Assembly: GCA_002359975.1 (NCBI GenBank) | Contig: DENG01000075.1 | Coordinates: 247 to 18,535, forward strand | Reading direction: 5' to 3' | DNA from: Polynucleobacter sp. UBA2650 | GTDB lineage: Bacteria; Pseudomonadota; Gammaproteobacteria; Burkholderiales; Burkholderiaceae | DNA: 18,289 nucleotides | Part shown: positions 8,665-17,489 of the stretch, one piece after another | How the letters are laid out: each line of letters begins with the position of its first letter | How positions within the stretch are numbered: position 1 is the stretch's first letter | Made by a program: the position numbers and the translations under genes | Notes under the pieces: model-generated | What the model was told of the DNA's origin: nothing | Databases searched by the model: none | What the model saw: only the letters and a program-made list of their open reading frames with translations

Positions 8665-9408
8665 ATGTCCCAAACTCACTTTGGCTATCAAAGCGTAGAC
8701 GAAAAAGAAAAAGCCGAGAAGGTTGCTGAGGTTTTCCATTCTGTCGCCATGAAATACGACGTCATGAACGATTTGATGTCGCTCGGCATGCATCGCTTAT
8801 GGAAAAAATTTACTATTGCGCAAGCTAATGTTCGCCCCGGGCAAAAGGTGTTGGATATTGCCGGTGGTACTGGCGATCTTGCCGCCGCCTTTGCCAAGGC
8901 CACGCAGTGGGGCGAGCACCCAGATGCCGAGGTTTGGCTCAGTGATATCAATGCCTCGATGTTGGGGGTGGGGCGTGATCGTTTATTGGACCGGGGCTTG
9001 GCCCTTCCAGCTATTCAATTTGATGCCGAAAAAATACCATTCCCAAATAATTATTTTGATGTGGTGAGCGTTGCTTTTGGTCTCCGGAATATGACCCACA
9101 AAGAGGCTGCATTGGGCGAGATGGCTCGGGTGATTAAAGCAGGCGGTAAGGTTCTTGTGTTGGAGTTCTCAAAACCAGATGCCATGATCGCCCCCATTTA
9201 CGATATTTACTCATTTAAGGTGCTGCCATGGCTTGGCGATAAGGTGGCTAAAGACGCTGCGAGCTATCAGTACCTTGCAGAATCAATCCGGATGCACCCA
9301 GATGCAGACGCACTCAAAACAATGATGTTGGGGGTCGGTTTTGATCAGGTAGATACCCATAGGATGACTGGGGGTATCGTCGCTTTGCACATTGGTATTA
9401 AATATTGA
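8665..9408 (+). CDS. ubiE: Ubiquinone/menaquinone biosynthesis C-methyltransferase
   Basis: UbiE is the SAM-dependent C-methyltransferase that adds the C-2 methyl to 2-methoxy-6-polyprenyl-1,4-benzoquinol in ubiquinone synthesis, and methylates demethylmenaquinone where that quinone is made. The 247-residue length fits the family. Visible features are the N-terminal [25 protein letters not shown] (23-47), SAM motif [12 protein letters not shown] (63-73), the acidic motif [12 protein letters not shown] (91-100), [13 protein letters not shown] (131-143) and VLVLEFSKP (163-171), plus the C-terminal [13 protein letters not shown]. No strong SD precedes the ATG. It follows the dehydrogenase and DUF971 genes and precedes Tim44-like, ubiJ and ubiB, so this is a quinone-biosynthesis neighbourhood. 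Confidence 0.97.
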   Translation: MSQTHFGYQSVDEKEKAEKVAEVFHSVAMKYDVMNDLMSLGMHRLWKKFTIAQANVRPGQKVLDIAGGTGDLAAAFAKATQWGEHPDAEVWLSDINASMLGVGRDRLLDRGLALPAIQFDAEKIPFPNNYFDVVSVAFGLRNMTHKEAALGEMARVIKAGGKVLVLEFSKPDAMIAPIYDIYSFKVLPWLGDKVAKDAASYQYLAESIRMHPDADALKTMMLGVGFDQVDTHRMTGGIVALHIGIKY

Positions 9409-9445
9409 GCATTATTAGTAAATTAGTTATATATTGTGATTCACT

Positions 9446-9451
9446 AGGAGG
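9446..9451 (+). promoter_or_regulatory. Strong Shine-Dalgarno of the Tim44-like gene
   Basis: AGGAGG ends 9 bp before ATG 9461, the best ribosome-binding site in the window. It fits a gene translated independently of ubiE, whose stop lies 52 bp upstream. Confidence 0.7.
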
Positions 9452-9460
9452 CCGTAGCAT

Positions 9461-10378
9461 ATGAAAAACATCTTTTTGAAAGCCGGTGTATTTACGATTG
9501 CCCTGACATTTATGTCACTGATGCATGTAAGTACCGTAGACGCTAAACGTTTGGGTAATGGTACTAATGCGGGCCGTAGTTCGAATGCGCCCATGCAAAA
9601 GCAAGCACAACCTACTGCCCAGCAAAAACCAGTACAAGCACAACAACCTGCTGCTGCACCGCAAGCTGCAGCCCCTGCGGCAGCAGCCAAACGCTCTGGT
9701 ATCGGTGGCATGCTTGGCGGCTTAGCCGCTGGTCTTGGAATTGCATACTTATTGTCCCACTTAGGTTTGGGTGAGGCAGCCTCTTCCTTCTTAATGGGCC
9801 TCTTATTAGCTGTGGCAGTTGGTATTGCACTGCTCTTTATCCTCAGACGTTTTATGCCAGCTAGTGCAAAGAGCACTCCTGAGCCGGTTGCTGTTCCTGC
9901 CGGCATGCAACGTACAGCCTACCAGGAACCCAGCTTTAATCCGCAAGCAAGCAATCAGTTTGGTACACAAAGCCCTGTAATTGAAGAGCGTCCTGCATAT
10001 CAGCTACCCGAAGGCTTTGATCAAATTGCATTCTTGGCCAATGCAAAACATTACTTTACGCGCCTCCAAAAAGCATGGGACTCTGGAGATTTAGAGGCCT
10101 TGCGCGAGTTCACAACTCCTGAGATGTTTGCCAGCTTGCAACGCGATCTTCAGGGTCGTGCCGAAGGTGCTAATCAAACCGATGTAGTTACCCTCAACGC
10201 AGAATTGCTCGGGGTCGAAACAGATGCCAACACCTATTTGTGTAGCGTCCAGTTCTCTGGAATGATTCGGGAGCAGGCTGATGCCCCGGCTGAGCCATTT
10301 ACCGAAATTTGGAACTTGTCTAAGCCTGTTAATGGGCCTGGAGGTTGGGTTTTGGCTGGGATCCAGCAATTGGTTTAA
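9461..10378 (+). CDS. Tim44-like domain membrane protein
   Basis: A 305-residue inner-membrane protein. Residues 1-28 look like a signal or anchor segment (Lys3, Lys7, hydrophobic core, VDA at the end). A Gln/Ala/Pro-rich low-complexity linker follows (about 44-76). Then comes a long hydrophobic stretch broken near 100-107: GIGGMLGGLAAGLGIAYLL and SSFLMGLLLAVAVGIALLFIL, i.e. one hairpin or two membrane helices ending in RRF. After a second Pro/Gln-rich linker, residues 183-305 match the Tim44-like C-terminal domain (GFDQIAFLANAKHYFTRLQKAWDSGDLEALREFTTPEMF...). In mitochondria that domain helps TIM23 import; the bacterial role is not established, and this protein is not a demonstrated translocase part. 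It lies inside a ubi cluster, has a strong SD and is closed by a terminator, so it may be its own unit. Confidence 0.87.
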   Translation: MKNIFLKAGVFTIALTFMSLMHVSTVDAKRLGNGTNAGRSSNAPMQKQAQPTAQQKPVQAQQPAAAPQAAAPAAAAKRSGIGGMLGGLAAGLGIAYLLSHLGLGEAASSFLMGLLLAVAVGIALLFILRRFMPASAKSTPEPVAVPAGMQRTAYQEPSFNPQASNQFGTQSPVIEERPAYQLPEGFDQIAFLANAKHYFTRLQKAWDSGDLEALREFTTPEMFASLQRDLQGRAEGANQTDVVTLNAELLGVETDANTYLCSVQFSGMIREQADAPAEPFTEIWNLSKPVNGPGGWVLAGIQQLV

Positions 10379-10400
10379 GCTTTTACCTTTCCCCAACGGA

Positions 10401-10424
10401 AAACCCGCCTTGTGCGGGTTTTTT
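10401..10424 (+). terminator. Intrinsic terminator after the Tim44-like gene
   Basis: AAACCCGC (10401-10408) pairs fully with GCGGGTTT (10414-10421) around a 5-base loop, and the T run extends to 10424. The stem is GC-rich in its centre. It lies 22 bp after the Tim44-like stop. Its T-tract ends 5 bp before the ubiJ ATG. Confidence 0.88.
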
Positions 10425-10429
10425 ACACT

Positions 10430-11047
10430 ATGAACCCGAACTTTGATTTGCCGAAGGCGCTATTAGTGCGCGGCATTAATCACGTCTTACAGCGTGAAGA
10501 ATGGGCATTACGGGATTTAAAGAAGCATGATGGGAAAATTATTCGTTTGGTGTTTCCAGTTAGCGAAACCTGGATACAAATTAATGCAAGTGGCCATATT
10601 GATTTGTTGGGTACGGAAGTTGAGAGCGCTCATCTCACGCTCGAGGTTTCAAATGAATCTTTAACGCGGATTAGTGAGGCGAGTGGCAGCTTTCAGGAAC
10701 GGGTAGTTAAAGCGGTCAAAATTGCAGGGGATGCTGAACTGGCTCAATTGATTGCCAAATTGGCAGGCCAGCTTCGTTGGGAGTATGAAGAGGATTTGGC
10801 TCAAGTGATTGGGGATGCGCCCGCGCACTTTATTGTTTCTCAGGCCAAGCGCTTTCATGAACTGACTCAGAAAGCTATTTTAGATTTGCAGCAAAATGTG
10901 ATTGAGTACTTGAGCGAGGAAAAAAAAGTTTTAGTACATCAACGTGAATTTCTCTCACATAAAATAGCGTTGCAAGATCTGCGAGATGCGGTTGAGCGTT
11001 TGGAAAAACGCATTGGCCATTTACAAAAAAGTCAGGATTCATTGTGA
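10430..11047 (+). CDS. ubiJ: Ubiquinone biosynthesis accessory factor, SCP2 domain
   Basis: A 205-residue SCP2-type lipid-binding protein. In E. coli, UbiJ with UbiK assists the soluble ubiquinone-synthesis complex by binding the hydrophobic intermediates. The SCP2 fold covers about residues 10-115, with the UbiJ-typical [34 protein letters not shown] run at 96-129. The C-terminus is helical and probably coiled coil (about 165-200, [16 protein letters not shown]). The start is taken at ATG 10430. An upstream in-frame GTG at 10412 lies within the terminator hairpin and is unlikely. No SD can fit between the T-tract and the ATG. The stop overlaps the ubiB start by 4 bp, so the two are translationally coupled. 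Confidence 0.88.
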   Translation: MNPNFDLPKALLVRGINHVLQREEWALRDLKKHDGKIIRLVFPVSETWIQINASGHIDLLGTEVESAHLTLEVSNESLTRISEASGSFQERVVKAVKIAGDAELAQLIAKLAGQLRWEYEEDLAQVIGDAPAHFIVSQAKRFHELTQKAILDLQQNVIEYLSEEKKVLVHQREFLSHKIALQDLRDAVERLEKRIGHLQKSQDSL

Positions 11048-12627
11048 GCCGTATAGCCCGCCTCAGTATTATTTTCTACACTGCTTGGCGCTTTAACTTA
11101 TTTGGTTTAATTTGTGACAACCTAAAGCCTGGTGTACGCAAGACATTGCTCGGGCTTTTATCAAGCACATCCCCAAGTCAATTAGCCCGGGGTGAGCGCA
11201 TTCGTTTAGCCTTAGAGGCCTTGGGCCCTATTTTTGTAAAGTTTGGTCAGGTTCTCTCTACGCGTCGAGACCTATTGCCAGATGATGTTTCTAATGAATT
11301 AGCCAAATTACAAGATCAAGTCCCACCATTTTCTAACGAGCAATCAAAAGCAATTATTGAAGCTGCTCTTGGCCAGCCTATTGAGCATACATTTTCTTTA
11401 TTTGATGCGACCCCGGTAGCAAGCGCATCGGTTGCGCAGGTTCACTTTGGGGTATTGCGAGAAACAGATTCTCATCCTGAATGGGCTAATCAGGAAGTGG
11501 CCATCAAAGTATTACGCCCTGGCATTTTGCCGGTGATTGAAAGTGACCTGGCACTGATGCACGACTTAGCATGCATTGTTGAAAAGATTTCAGAGGATGG
11601 TAGACGGCTGAAGCCACGTGAAGTGGTCGCAGAATTTGATTCCTACTTGCACGATGAGTTAGATCTGATGCGTGAGGCGGCAAATGCTAGTCAACTACGC
11701 CGTAACTTTGCAGATTCTGACAAGCTCATGATCCCAGAAATGATTTGGGATTTATGCCATACCAATGTGATTGTGATGGAACGCATGTACGGGATTTCGA
11801 TTGGCAAGACCAAAGAATTACGAGCAGCAGGCGTTGATTTCAAGAAGTTAGCAGTCGATGGTGTGGAAATATTCTTTACTCAAGTATTCGAGTATGGGTT
11901 CTTCCATGCCGATATGCATCCAGGCAATATTCTGGTGAGCTTAGATCCCAAAACCTTTGGTCGCTACATCTCGCTCGATTTTGGAATTGTTGGCAATCTC
12001 AGTGAGTTTGATAAAAATTATCTAGCGCAAAATTTCTTAGCATTCTTTAATCGTGACTATCGACGAGTTGCTGAGCTCCACATTGAATCAGGCTGGGTTC
12101 CAGAAAATACGCGCTTAGAAGAGTTGGAGGGCGCGGTTCGAACCGTATGCGAACCATATTTCGATCGTCCGCTTAAAGATATTTCTTTAGGTATTGTCTT
12201 GATGCGTTTATTTCAGACCTCAAGACGCTTTAAGGTGGAAATTCAACCACAACTTACGCTCTTACAAAAAACGCTATTAAATGTTGAGGGCCTTGGTCGT
12301 CAGCTTGACCCAGATTTGGACCTATGGAAGACAGCAAAGCCAATTTTGGAGCGCTGGGTTAGTCAACAACTTGGCTGGCGGGGTTTGGTGGATGGATTAA
12401 AGACAGAGGCACCCAATTGGGCAAAAATTTTGCCCACGCTCCCGCGTTTGCTAGCGGAAAGTTTAGAGCGATCTAGTCGTAAGGACTCTCGGCCGGAGCT
12501 CGACCTTCTCAAGCAACTTCTTTTTGAAGAGCGCCGTAAACGGCGTCAACTATGGGGCTCGCTGCTATTTCTGGGGGGGTTCTTGCTCGGGGCTTTATTT
12601 GTTTTGGCTCGCATCCATTCAATTTAA
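11044..12627 (+). CDS. ubiB: Ubiquinone biosynthesis atypical kinase/ATPase
   Basis: UbiB is an ABC1/ADCK-family atypical protein-kinase-like ATPase needed for ubiquinone synthesis; it sits at the membrane and is thought to help extract or present lipid precursors. The 527 residues hold all family marks: the KxGQ motif KFGQ (66-69) with TRRDLLPDD, the Ala-rich loop ASASVAQVH (126-134), VAIK (152-155) with the ATP-binding Lys, [11 protein letters not shown] (205-215), [10 protein letters not shown] (288-297) and the metal-binding LDFGIVG (311-317). A C-terminal hydrophobic hairpin (about 504-522) follows a basic RRKRRQ patch. It starts with GTG, overlapping the ubiJ TGA by 4 bp. A run of seven G (12573-12579) lies in the membrane segment codons. 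Confidence 0.96.
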   Translation: MSRIARLSIIFYTAWRFNLFGLICDNLKPGVRKTLLGLLSSTSPSQLARGERIRLALEALGPIFVKFGQVLSTRRDLLPDDVSNELAKLQDQVPPFSNEQSKAIIEAALGQPIEHTFSLFDATPVASASVAQVHFGVLRETDSHPEWANQEVAIKVLRPGILPVIESDLALMHDLACIVEKISEDGRRLKPREVVAEFDSYLHDELDLMREAANASQLRRNFADSDKLMIPEMIWDLCHTNVIVMERMYGISIGKTKELRAAGVDFKKLAVDGVEIFFTQVFEYGFFHADMHPGNILVSLDPKTFGRYISLDFGIVGNLSEFDKNYLAQNFLAFFNRDYRRVAELHIESGWVPENTRLEELEGAVRTVCEPYFDRPLKDISLGIVLMRLFQTSRRFKVEIQPQLTLLQKTLLNVEGLGRQLDPDLDLWKTAKPILERWVSQQLGWRGLVDGLKTEAPNWAKILPTLPRLLAESLERSSRKDSRPELDLLKQLLFEERRKRRQLWGSLLFLGGFLLGALFVLARIHSI

Positions 12628-12684
12628 GTAAATTTCGACTGATTTTGAGCTAAGTCGCTAAAATAGTGGGTTAGGCAGGAAATC

Positions 12685-13338
12685 ATGAAAAAATACTTTA
12701 TCGCAGGCATTCTAGTTTGGATTCCAATAGCAATCACTGTTTGGGTGATTACTTGGGGGCTAGGCTTGATCGACCAAATTTATGGTTCGGTTATGAGCGC
12801 CCTCATTACTGTCCTGCCAGGTCAATTTTCGGGGGATCTAAAGCATTTTCGTGAAATACCTGGCCTTGGCATTCTGATTGTTTTGGTAGTCATCAGTTTT
12901 ACAGGATTATTGGCGATTAGTTTTGCTGGGCAGTGGTGGTTGAAGGTATGGGACCGTTTTGTTACCCGCATTCCCATTGTGAGATCAATTTATTCAAGTG
13001 TGAAGCAGGTCTCTTCCACTATTTTTTCTGGAAACGGGCAAGCCTTTCGTAAGGCTCTGTTGATCCGTTATCCCCATGCTGAATCTTGGGTAATCGCATT
13101 TCAGACAGGGAATACGGCAGAGGAAATTGGGCAGAAATTGGGGGGTGAGTATGTCAATGTATTTTTACCAACCACACCAAATCCAACGTCGGGGTTTTTT
13201 ATGATCGTCCCGCGTTCTGCTGTTATCGAGCTCGATATGAGTGTCGAAGAAGCTCTGAAACATATTGTCTCGATGGGCTCTGTGCCTCCACGGGTATCGG
13301 CAAGCCCTATCAAAAATCAAGTAAATCATCTTAATTAG
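12685..13338 (+). CDS. DUF502 family membrane protein
   Basis: A 217-residue protein of the DUF502 family (PF04367), of unknown biochemical function, often encoded next to aspS in proteobacteria. Two membrane helices are apparent, at about residues 5-29 and 60-83, separated by a loop; the rest is probably cytoplasmic. Family motifs are the [17 protein letters not shown] block after helix 2 (94-110), [17 protein letters not shown] (160-176) and the closing region around [14 protein letters not shown]. An AGGA (12677-12680) is spaced 4 bp from the ATG. The 57-bp gap after ubiB contains no other gene. aspS starts 8 bp after its stop, so co-expression is likely. Confidence 0.9.
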   Translation: MKKYFIAGILVWIPIAITVWVITWGLGLIDQIYGSVMSALITVLPGQFSGDLKHFREIPGLGILIVLVVISFTGLLAISFAGQWWLKVWDRFVTRIPIVRSIYSSVKQVSSTIFSGNGQAFRKALLIRYPHAESWVIAFQTGNTAEEIGQKLGGEYVNVFLPTTPNPTSGFFMIVPRSAVIELDMSVEEALKHIVSMGSVPPRVSASPIKNQVNHLN

Positions 13339-13346
13339 GAATACTT

Positions 13347-15146
13347 ATGTCGATGCGCAGCCATACCTGTGGGCAGGTAACTGATTCGTTAATTGGACAA
13401 GAAATTACCTTGGCGGGTTGGGTTAACCGTCGTCGTGATCATGGCGGTGTAATTTTTATTGATCTGCGCGATCACCAAGGCTTTGTTCAAGTAGTTTGTG
13501 ATCCAGATCGCCCAGATATGTTTAAGCAGGCGGAAGAAGTGCGCAATGAGTTTTGTATTCAGATAAAAGGCTTGGTCAGGGCTCGACCTGCCGGCACTGA
13601 GAACTCAGATTTAATTAGTGGAAAAGTAGAAATACTATGTCACGAGCTTCAGGTTCTTAACGCCTCTGTCACCCCGCCATTCCAGTTGGATGATGACAAT
13701 CTCTCAGAGACTACTCGCCTAACTCATCGGGTCTTAGATTTACGTCGCCCACAAATGCAGAAGAATTTACGTTTACGCTACCAAGTTGCGATGGAAACTC
13801 GGCGCTATTTGGATGCAGCAGGATTTATCGATATTGAAACGCCGATGCTAACCAAGAGTACACCTGAAGGCGCCCGTGATTATTTAGTGCCATCCCGTGT
13901 GCATGATGGCCAGTTCTTTGCATTGCCACAGTCGCCGCAGCTCTTTAAGCAGCTCTTGATGGTTGCAGGTTTTGATCGCTACTATCAGATCACAAAGTGC
14001 TTTCGTGATGAAGACTTACGCGCCGATCGGCAACCAGAGTTTACGCAGATCGATTGTGAGACTGCATTCTTGGATGAGATAGAAATCCGCGACTTATTTG
14101 AGACCATGATGCGTCACATTTTTAAGACAGTGATGAGCGTTGACTTACCCAATCCCTTCTTGATGATGCCGTATTCTGAGGCGATGGCACGCTTTGGATC
14201 AGATAAGCCTGATTTACGTGTAGCAATGGAATTTACAGAACTCACTGACTTGATGCGCGATGTTGACTTCAAGGTATTCTCAGGCCCAGCCAATCAAGAA
14301 GGTGGTCGCGTAGTCGCTCTCTGCGTTCCTGGCGGCGCTGAAATAAGTCGTAGCGAAATTGATGACTACACACAATTTGTATCTATTTATGGTGCCAAGG
14401 GTTTAGCGTGGATTAAAGTTAATTCTGTTGCTGAGGGTCGTAATGGCCTTCAATCCCCAATTGTCAAGAATTTGCATGATGCTGCAATTGAAGGAATCTT
14501 AAAGCGCACTAATGCTAAAGATGGCGACCTCATTTTCTTTGGTGCTGATAAAACAAAAGTAGTGAATGATGCAATCGGTAATTTGCGCTTACGGATTGGC
14601 CATTCTGATTGGGGCAAGAAGCATGGCTTGATGGTCGAGGGTTGGAAGCCTTTGTGGGTAGTTGATTTCCCGATGTTTGATTATGACGAAGATGATGCTC
14701 GTTGGGTTGCCTGCCACCATCCCTTTACAAGTCCGAAAGATGAGCACCTGAAGTTTCTGGAAACTGATCCCGGTAAATGTTTAGCAAAAGCTTACGATAT
14801 GGTCTTAAACGGTAGTGAAATTGGGGGTGGTTCCGTACGTATCCATCAAGAAACTGTTCAAAGCCAAGTATTTAGGGCTCTAAAAATTGGTCCTGAGGAA
14901 GCGGCAGCTAAATTTGGATTCTTGCTCGATGCCCTTCAGTACGGCGCACCTCCTCATGGCGGTATTGCGTTTGGTTTAGACCGAATTGTGACCATGATGA
15001 CCGGAGCTGAATCGATCCGCGACGTGATTGCTTTCCCTAAAACACAACGCGCCCAGTGCCTCTTAACGCAAGCACCAAGCCCTGTTGATGAAAGACAGTT
15101 GCGTGAATTGCATATTCGTTTGCGCAATACCAATCCGGTCAGTTAA
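13347..15146 (+). CDS. aspS: Aspartate--tRNA(Asp/Asn) ligase
   Basis: Class II aminoacyl-tRNA synthetase of the long bacterial AspRS type, 599 residues. The OB-fold anticodon domain (about 1-110) contains [11 protein letters not shown]. The catalytic core shows PTSPE-like [13 protein letters not shown] (172-184), the flipping-loop/ATP region [13 protein letters not shown] (193-205), motif 2 [19 protein letters not shown] (218-236), a GAD insertion domain (about 290-430) and motif 3 [13 protein letters not shown] (539-551). His32 and Gly83 correspond to the residues (His31, Gly83) reported to mark the non-discriminating AspRS of Pseudomonas aeruginosa, while E. coli has Leu and Lys; so it probably also charges tRNA-Asn, for repair by GatCAB. 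AGGA at 13337-13340 supports ATG 13347, but ATG 13353 (MRSHTCG) fits the family N-terminus equally. Confidence 0.97.
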   Translation: MSMRSHTCGQVTDSLIGQEITLAGWVNRRRDHGGVIFIDLRDHQGFVQVVCDPDRPDMFKQAEEVRNEFCIQIKGLVRARPAGTENSDLISGKVEILCHELQVLNASVTPPFQLDDDNLSETTRLTHRVLDLRRPQMQKNLRLRYQVAMETRRYLDAAGFIDIETPMLTKSTPEGARDYLVPSRVHDGQFFALPQSPQLFKQLLMVAGFDRYYQITKCFRDEDLRADRQPEFTQIDCETAFLDEIEIRDLFETMMRHIFKTVMSVDLPNPFLMMPYSEAMARFGSDKPDLRVAMEFTELTDLMRDVDFKVFSGPANQEGGRVVALCVPGGAEISRSEIDDYTQFVSIYGAKGLAWIKVNSVAEGRNGLQSPIVKNLHDAAIEGILKRTNAKDGDLIFFGADKTKVVNDAIGNLRLRIGHSDWGKKHGLMVEGWKPLWVVDFPMFDYDEDDARWVACHHPFTSPKDEHLKFLETDPGKCLAKAYDMVLNGSEIGGGSVRIHQETVQSQVFRALKIGPEEAAAKFGFLLDALQYGAPPHGGIAFGLDRIVTMMTGAESIRDVIAFPKTQRAQCLLTQAPSPVDERQLRELHIRLRNTNPVS

Positions 15147-15147
15147 T

Positions 15148-15630
15148 TTGAAAATACCGATTTCAGTTTTAGTACTTATTCATAATCCGAATCGTGAGGT
15201 CTTATTAATTGAGCGTGCAGATCGCCCAGATTTTTGGCAATCAGTAACGGGTAGCTTAGATACCCCAGAAGAGACTTTGGACAGTGCAGCGGTTCGTGAG
15301 GTTGCTGAAGAGACTGGCATAGAGGTTCATGCACTAGCAAGAGGTTCTCTCAAAAATTTACATCACTATGTGGAGTATGAGATTTATCCAACATGGCGCC
15401 ACCGTTATCCTCCGGGTATAGAGCGCAATACCGAGCATTGGTTCGCATTAGAAGTTCCTGTGGGGACGCCAGTTCACTTGGCCCCCAGGGAGCATCTCAA
15501 TTATCTTTGGCTCCCCTTTGAAGAGGCAGCCCAGAAATGTTTTTCACAGAGCAATCGAGACGCAATCCTAAAGTTTTTCACCCAGCCGAATGATTTAATG
15601 GGTCGAAGCGAGGACGGCATTCAATCATGA
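15148..15630 (+). CDS. nudB: Dihydroneopterin triphosphate diphosphatase (Nudix)
   Basis: NudB removes pyrophosphate from 7,8-dihydroneopterin triphosphate, an early step of folate synthesis. The 160-residue frame begins MKIPISVLVLIHNP and has the NudB-typical ADRPDFWQSVTGS (25-36). The Nudix box runs from Gly35 to Ile58, with REVAEETGI containing the metal-binding glutamates; there are six rather than five residues between the Gly and the first Glu, which I believe is usual in betaproteobacterial NudB. The family's PTWRHRYPPGIERNTEHWF stretch is at 81-99. The start is taken as TTG 15148, directly after the aspS stop. The longer in-frame ATG at 15085 lies deep in aspS and adds a non-family Cys-rich leader. 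The stop overlaps the ABC gene start by 4 bp. Confidence 0.92.
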   Translation: MKIPISVLVLIHNPNREVLLIERADRPDFWQSVTGSLDTPEETLDSAAVREVAEETGIEVHALARGSLKNLHHYVEYEIYPTWRHRYPPGIERNTEHWFALEVPVGTPVHLAPREHLNYLWLPFEEAAQKCFSQSNRDAILKFFTQPNDLMGRSEDGIQS

Positions 15631-17480
15631 TGGGGCATCGACAAGGCAGCTCTAGTCCGCTACCTGGAAGTGGCGGCGCATCACGTTCTGATTGGCGGGT
15701 GATTAAAGATCTATTGCCCTATCTACTGGAGCACCGAACACGAGTCGCCCTGGCAATTGCATGTTTAATTGCAGCCAAGTTTGCCAATCTTGGCGTCCCA
15801 ATTATTCTGAAAGATTTAATTGATGCAATGAATCTCAAACCCGGTTCATTGCAAATCTATTTAATTGTCCCAGCAGGTTTGATTGTTGCTTATGGAGCGT
15901 TGCGACTATCTGCTTCCTTATTCTCAGAATTACGCGAACTCTTATTTGCTAAGGTTACCCAAGATGCAGTACGAAAAATTGCCTTACAGGTTTTTGAACA
16001 TCTCCATGCCTTAACACTTCAGTTTCATTTAGGTCGTCAGACTGGGGGGGTCAGTCGAGATATCGAGCGTGGTACTCGCGGGATCCAAACCTTGGTGTCG
16101 TTTTCGCTCTATAGCATTTTGCCAACAATCATTGAGTTTGTCCTGGTACTGGCTTACTTCGCTTATTACTACGATATTTGGTTTGCGATTATTACTTTCG
16201 TAGCACTTGTGATCTATATCGTATTCACCATCAAGGTGACCGAGTGGCGAACACACTACCGCCGCACCATGAATGAAATGGACTCTCGCGCTAATCAACG
16301 AGCGATTGATTCTTTGTTGAACTTTGAAACCGTGAAGTATTTTGGAAACGAAGACTTTGAATCAAAGCGTTACGATGAAAACCTTAAGCATTATCAATCG
16401 GCTGCTATTTTGTCGCAAAAGTCATTAGCAATCCTTAATTTAGGACAGCAGGCCATTATTGCGGTTGGTTTAGTTTTAATCTTATGGAGAGCTACCCAAG
16501 GTGTTGTGGATGGCTCAATGACCTTAGGCGATTTGGTGCTTGTGAACACTCTCATGATTCAGCTCTATATCCCACTTAACTTTTTAGGGGTTATTTATCG
16601 TGAGATGAAGCAATCGATTACCGATATGGATCGCATGTTTGCATTACTCAGCGCAGATCAAGAAATCAAAGATCGGGAGAATGCACCTGCACTGGTGATC
16701 TACGATTTTGCTCGGGGACCTGAAGTGCGTTTTGAGAACGTGTACTTTTCTTATAACGCTAAGCGTGAGATATTAAAGGATGTAAGTTTTACGATTCCGG
16801 CGGGAACGATTACAGCAGTAGTCGGTCAAAGTGGTGCTGGCAAGAGCACCTTAGCCCGTTTGCTATTCCGTTTTTATGATGTTCAATCTGGAATGATCCT
16901 GGTCGATGGTCAAAATATTCAGGATGTTCAGCAGGCGAGCTTACGTAAAGCAATCGGCATCGTTCCACAAGATACCGTTTTATTTAATGACACTATTGCA
17001 TACAACATTGCTTATGGCAGCCCAGGCGCTAGCCTAGAAGCAATTCAAGAAGCCGCTCGTGCCGCACAGATGAGCCAATTTATTGAGCATTTGCCAGAAG
17101 GGTATGAAACGCAAGTGGGCGAACGGGGATTAAAGCTATCAGGCGGGGAGAAGCAGCGGGTTGCAATTGCTAGAACACTCCTTAAAAAACCTGCTTTACT
17201 AATCTTTGATGAAGCGACCTCAGCCCTGGACTCTAAAACAGAGCGGGCATTTCAGGAGGAGCTCTTTAATCTGGCACGTAATCGCACGACCTTAATTATT
17301 GCTCACCGACTTTCCACGGTGGTGCATGCGGACCAGATTTTGGTAATGGATCAAGGCAAAATCATTGAGCGTGGTACCCATCAGCACCTGCTACAGGCCA
17401 ATGGTCGTTACACCTCAATGTGGCAGATGCAGGAGAGCAGTCTAAGTGCCCCCGATGATTCAGGTGTTAATTCAGCTTAA
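15627..17480 (+). CDS. Atm1-type ABC exporter (half-transporter, fused permease and ATPase)
   Basis: A 617-residue type IV ABC half-transporter that should work as a homodimer in the inner membrane. The membrane domain (about 28-340) has six helices and carries the ANQRAIDSLLNFETVKYFGNE signature (222-242), characteristic of the Atm1/ABCB7/HMT1 branch, whose members export glutathione-linked sulfur, Fe-S precursors or metal conjugates. The nucleotide-binding domain has Walker A GQSGAGKST (400-408), Q-loop Gln448, the LSGGEKQR signature (504-511), Walker B LLIFDEATSALD (524-535) and His560, so it should be active. MsbA is less likely given the ETVKYFGNE motif. The start overlaps the nudB stop (ATGA). 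A seven-G run (16044-16050) is in frame. The actual substrate is not known. Confidence 0.92.
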   Translation: MMGHRQGSSSPLPGSGGASRSDWRVIKDLLPYLLEHRTRVALAIACLIAAKFANLGVPIILKDLIDAMNLKPGSLQIYLIVPAGLIVAYGALRLSASLFSELRELLFAKVTQDAVRKIALQVFEHLHALTLQFHLGRQTGGVSRDIERGTRGIQTLVSFSLYSILPTIIEFVLVLAYFAYYYDIWFAIITFVALVIYIVFTIKVTEWRTHYRRTMNEMDSRANQRAIDSLLNFETVKYFGNEDFESKRYDENLKHYQSAAILSQKSLAILNLGQQAIIAVGLVLILWRATQGVVDGSMTLGDLVLVNTLMIQLYIPLNFLGVIYREMKQSITDMDRMFALLSADQEIKDRENAPALVIYDFARGPEVRFENVYFSYNAKREILKDVSFTIPAGTITAVVGQSGAGKSTLARLLFRFYDVQSGMILVDGQNIQDVQQASLRKAIGIVPQDTVLFNDTIAYNIAYGSPGASLEAIQEAARAAQMSQFIEHLPEGYETQVGERGLKLSGGEKQRVAIARTLLKKPALLIFDEATSALDSKTERAFQEELFNLARNRTTLIIAHRLSTVVHADQILVMDQGKIIERGTHQHLLQANGRYTSMWQMQESSLSAPDDSGVNSA

Positions 17481-17489
17481 AATTAGGGC

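Noticed and set aside
9427..9906. 159-codon minus-strand open frame rich in Ala and Pro
   Set aside because: It is the complement of the Ala/Pro/Gln low-complexity part of the Tim44-like gene, has no recognisable domain, and the plus-strand gene has a strong SD and family match.
10412..10429. GTG start for ubiJ inside the terminator
   Set aside because: It begins within the hairpin loop and arm and adds six non-family residues; ATG 10430 is simpler.
12634..12664. Promoter-like TTCGAC ... TAAAAT before the DUF502 gene, plus a CGACT/AGTCG pair
   Set aside because: The spacing is 19 bp with a poor -35, the stem is only 5 bp, and read-through from ubiB is equally possible.
15085..15147. N-terminal extension of nudB from ATG 15085
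   Set aside because: It lies within the end of aspS and adds a Cys-rich leader not found in NudB; TTG 15148 gives the family N-terminus.
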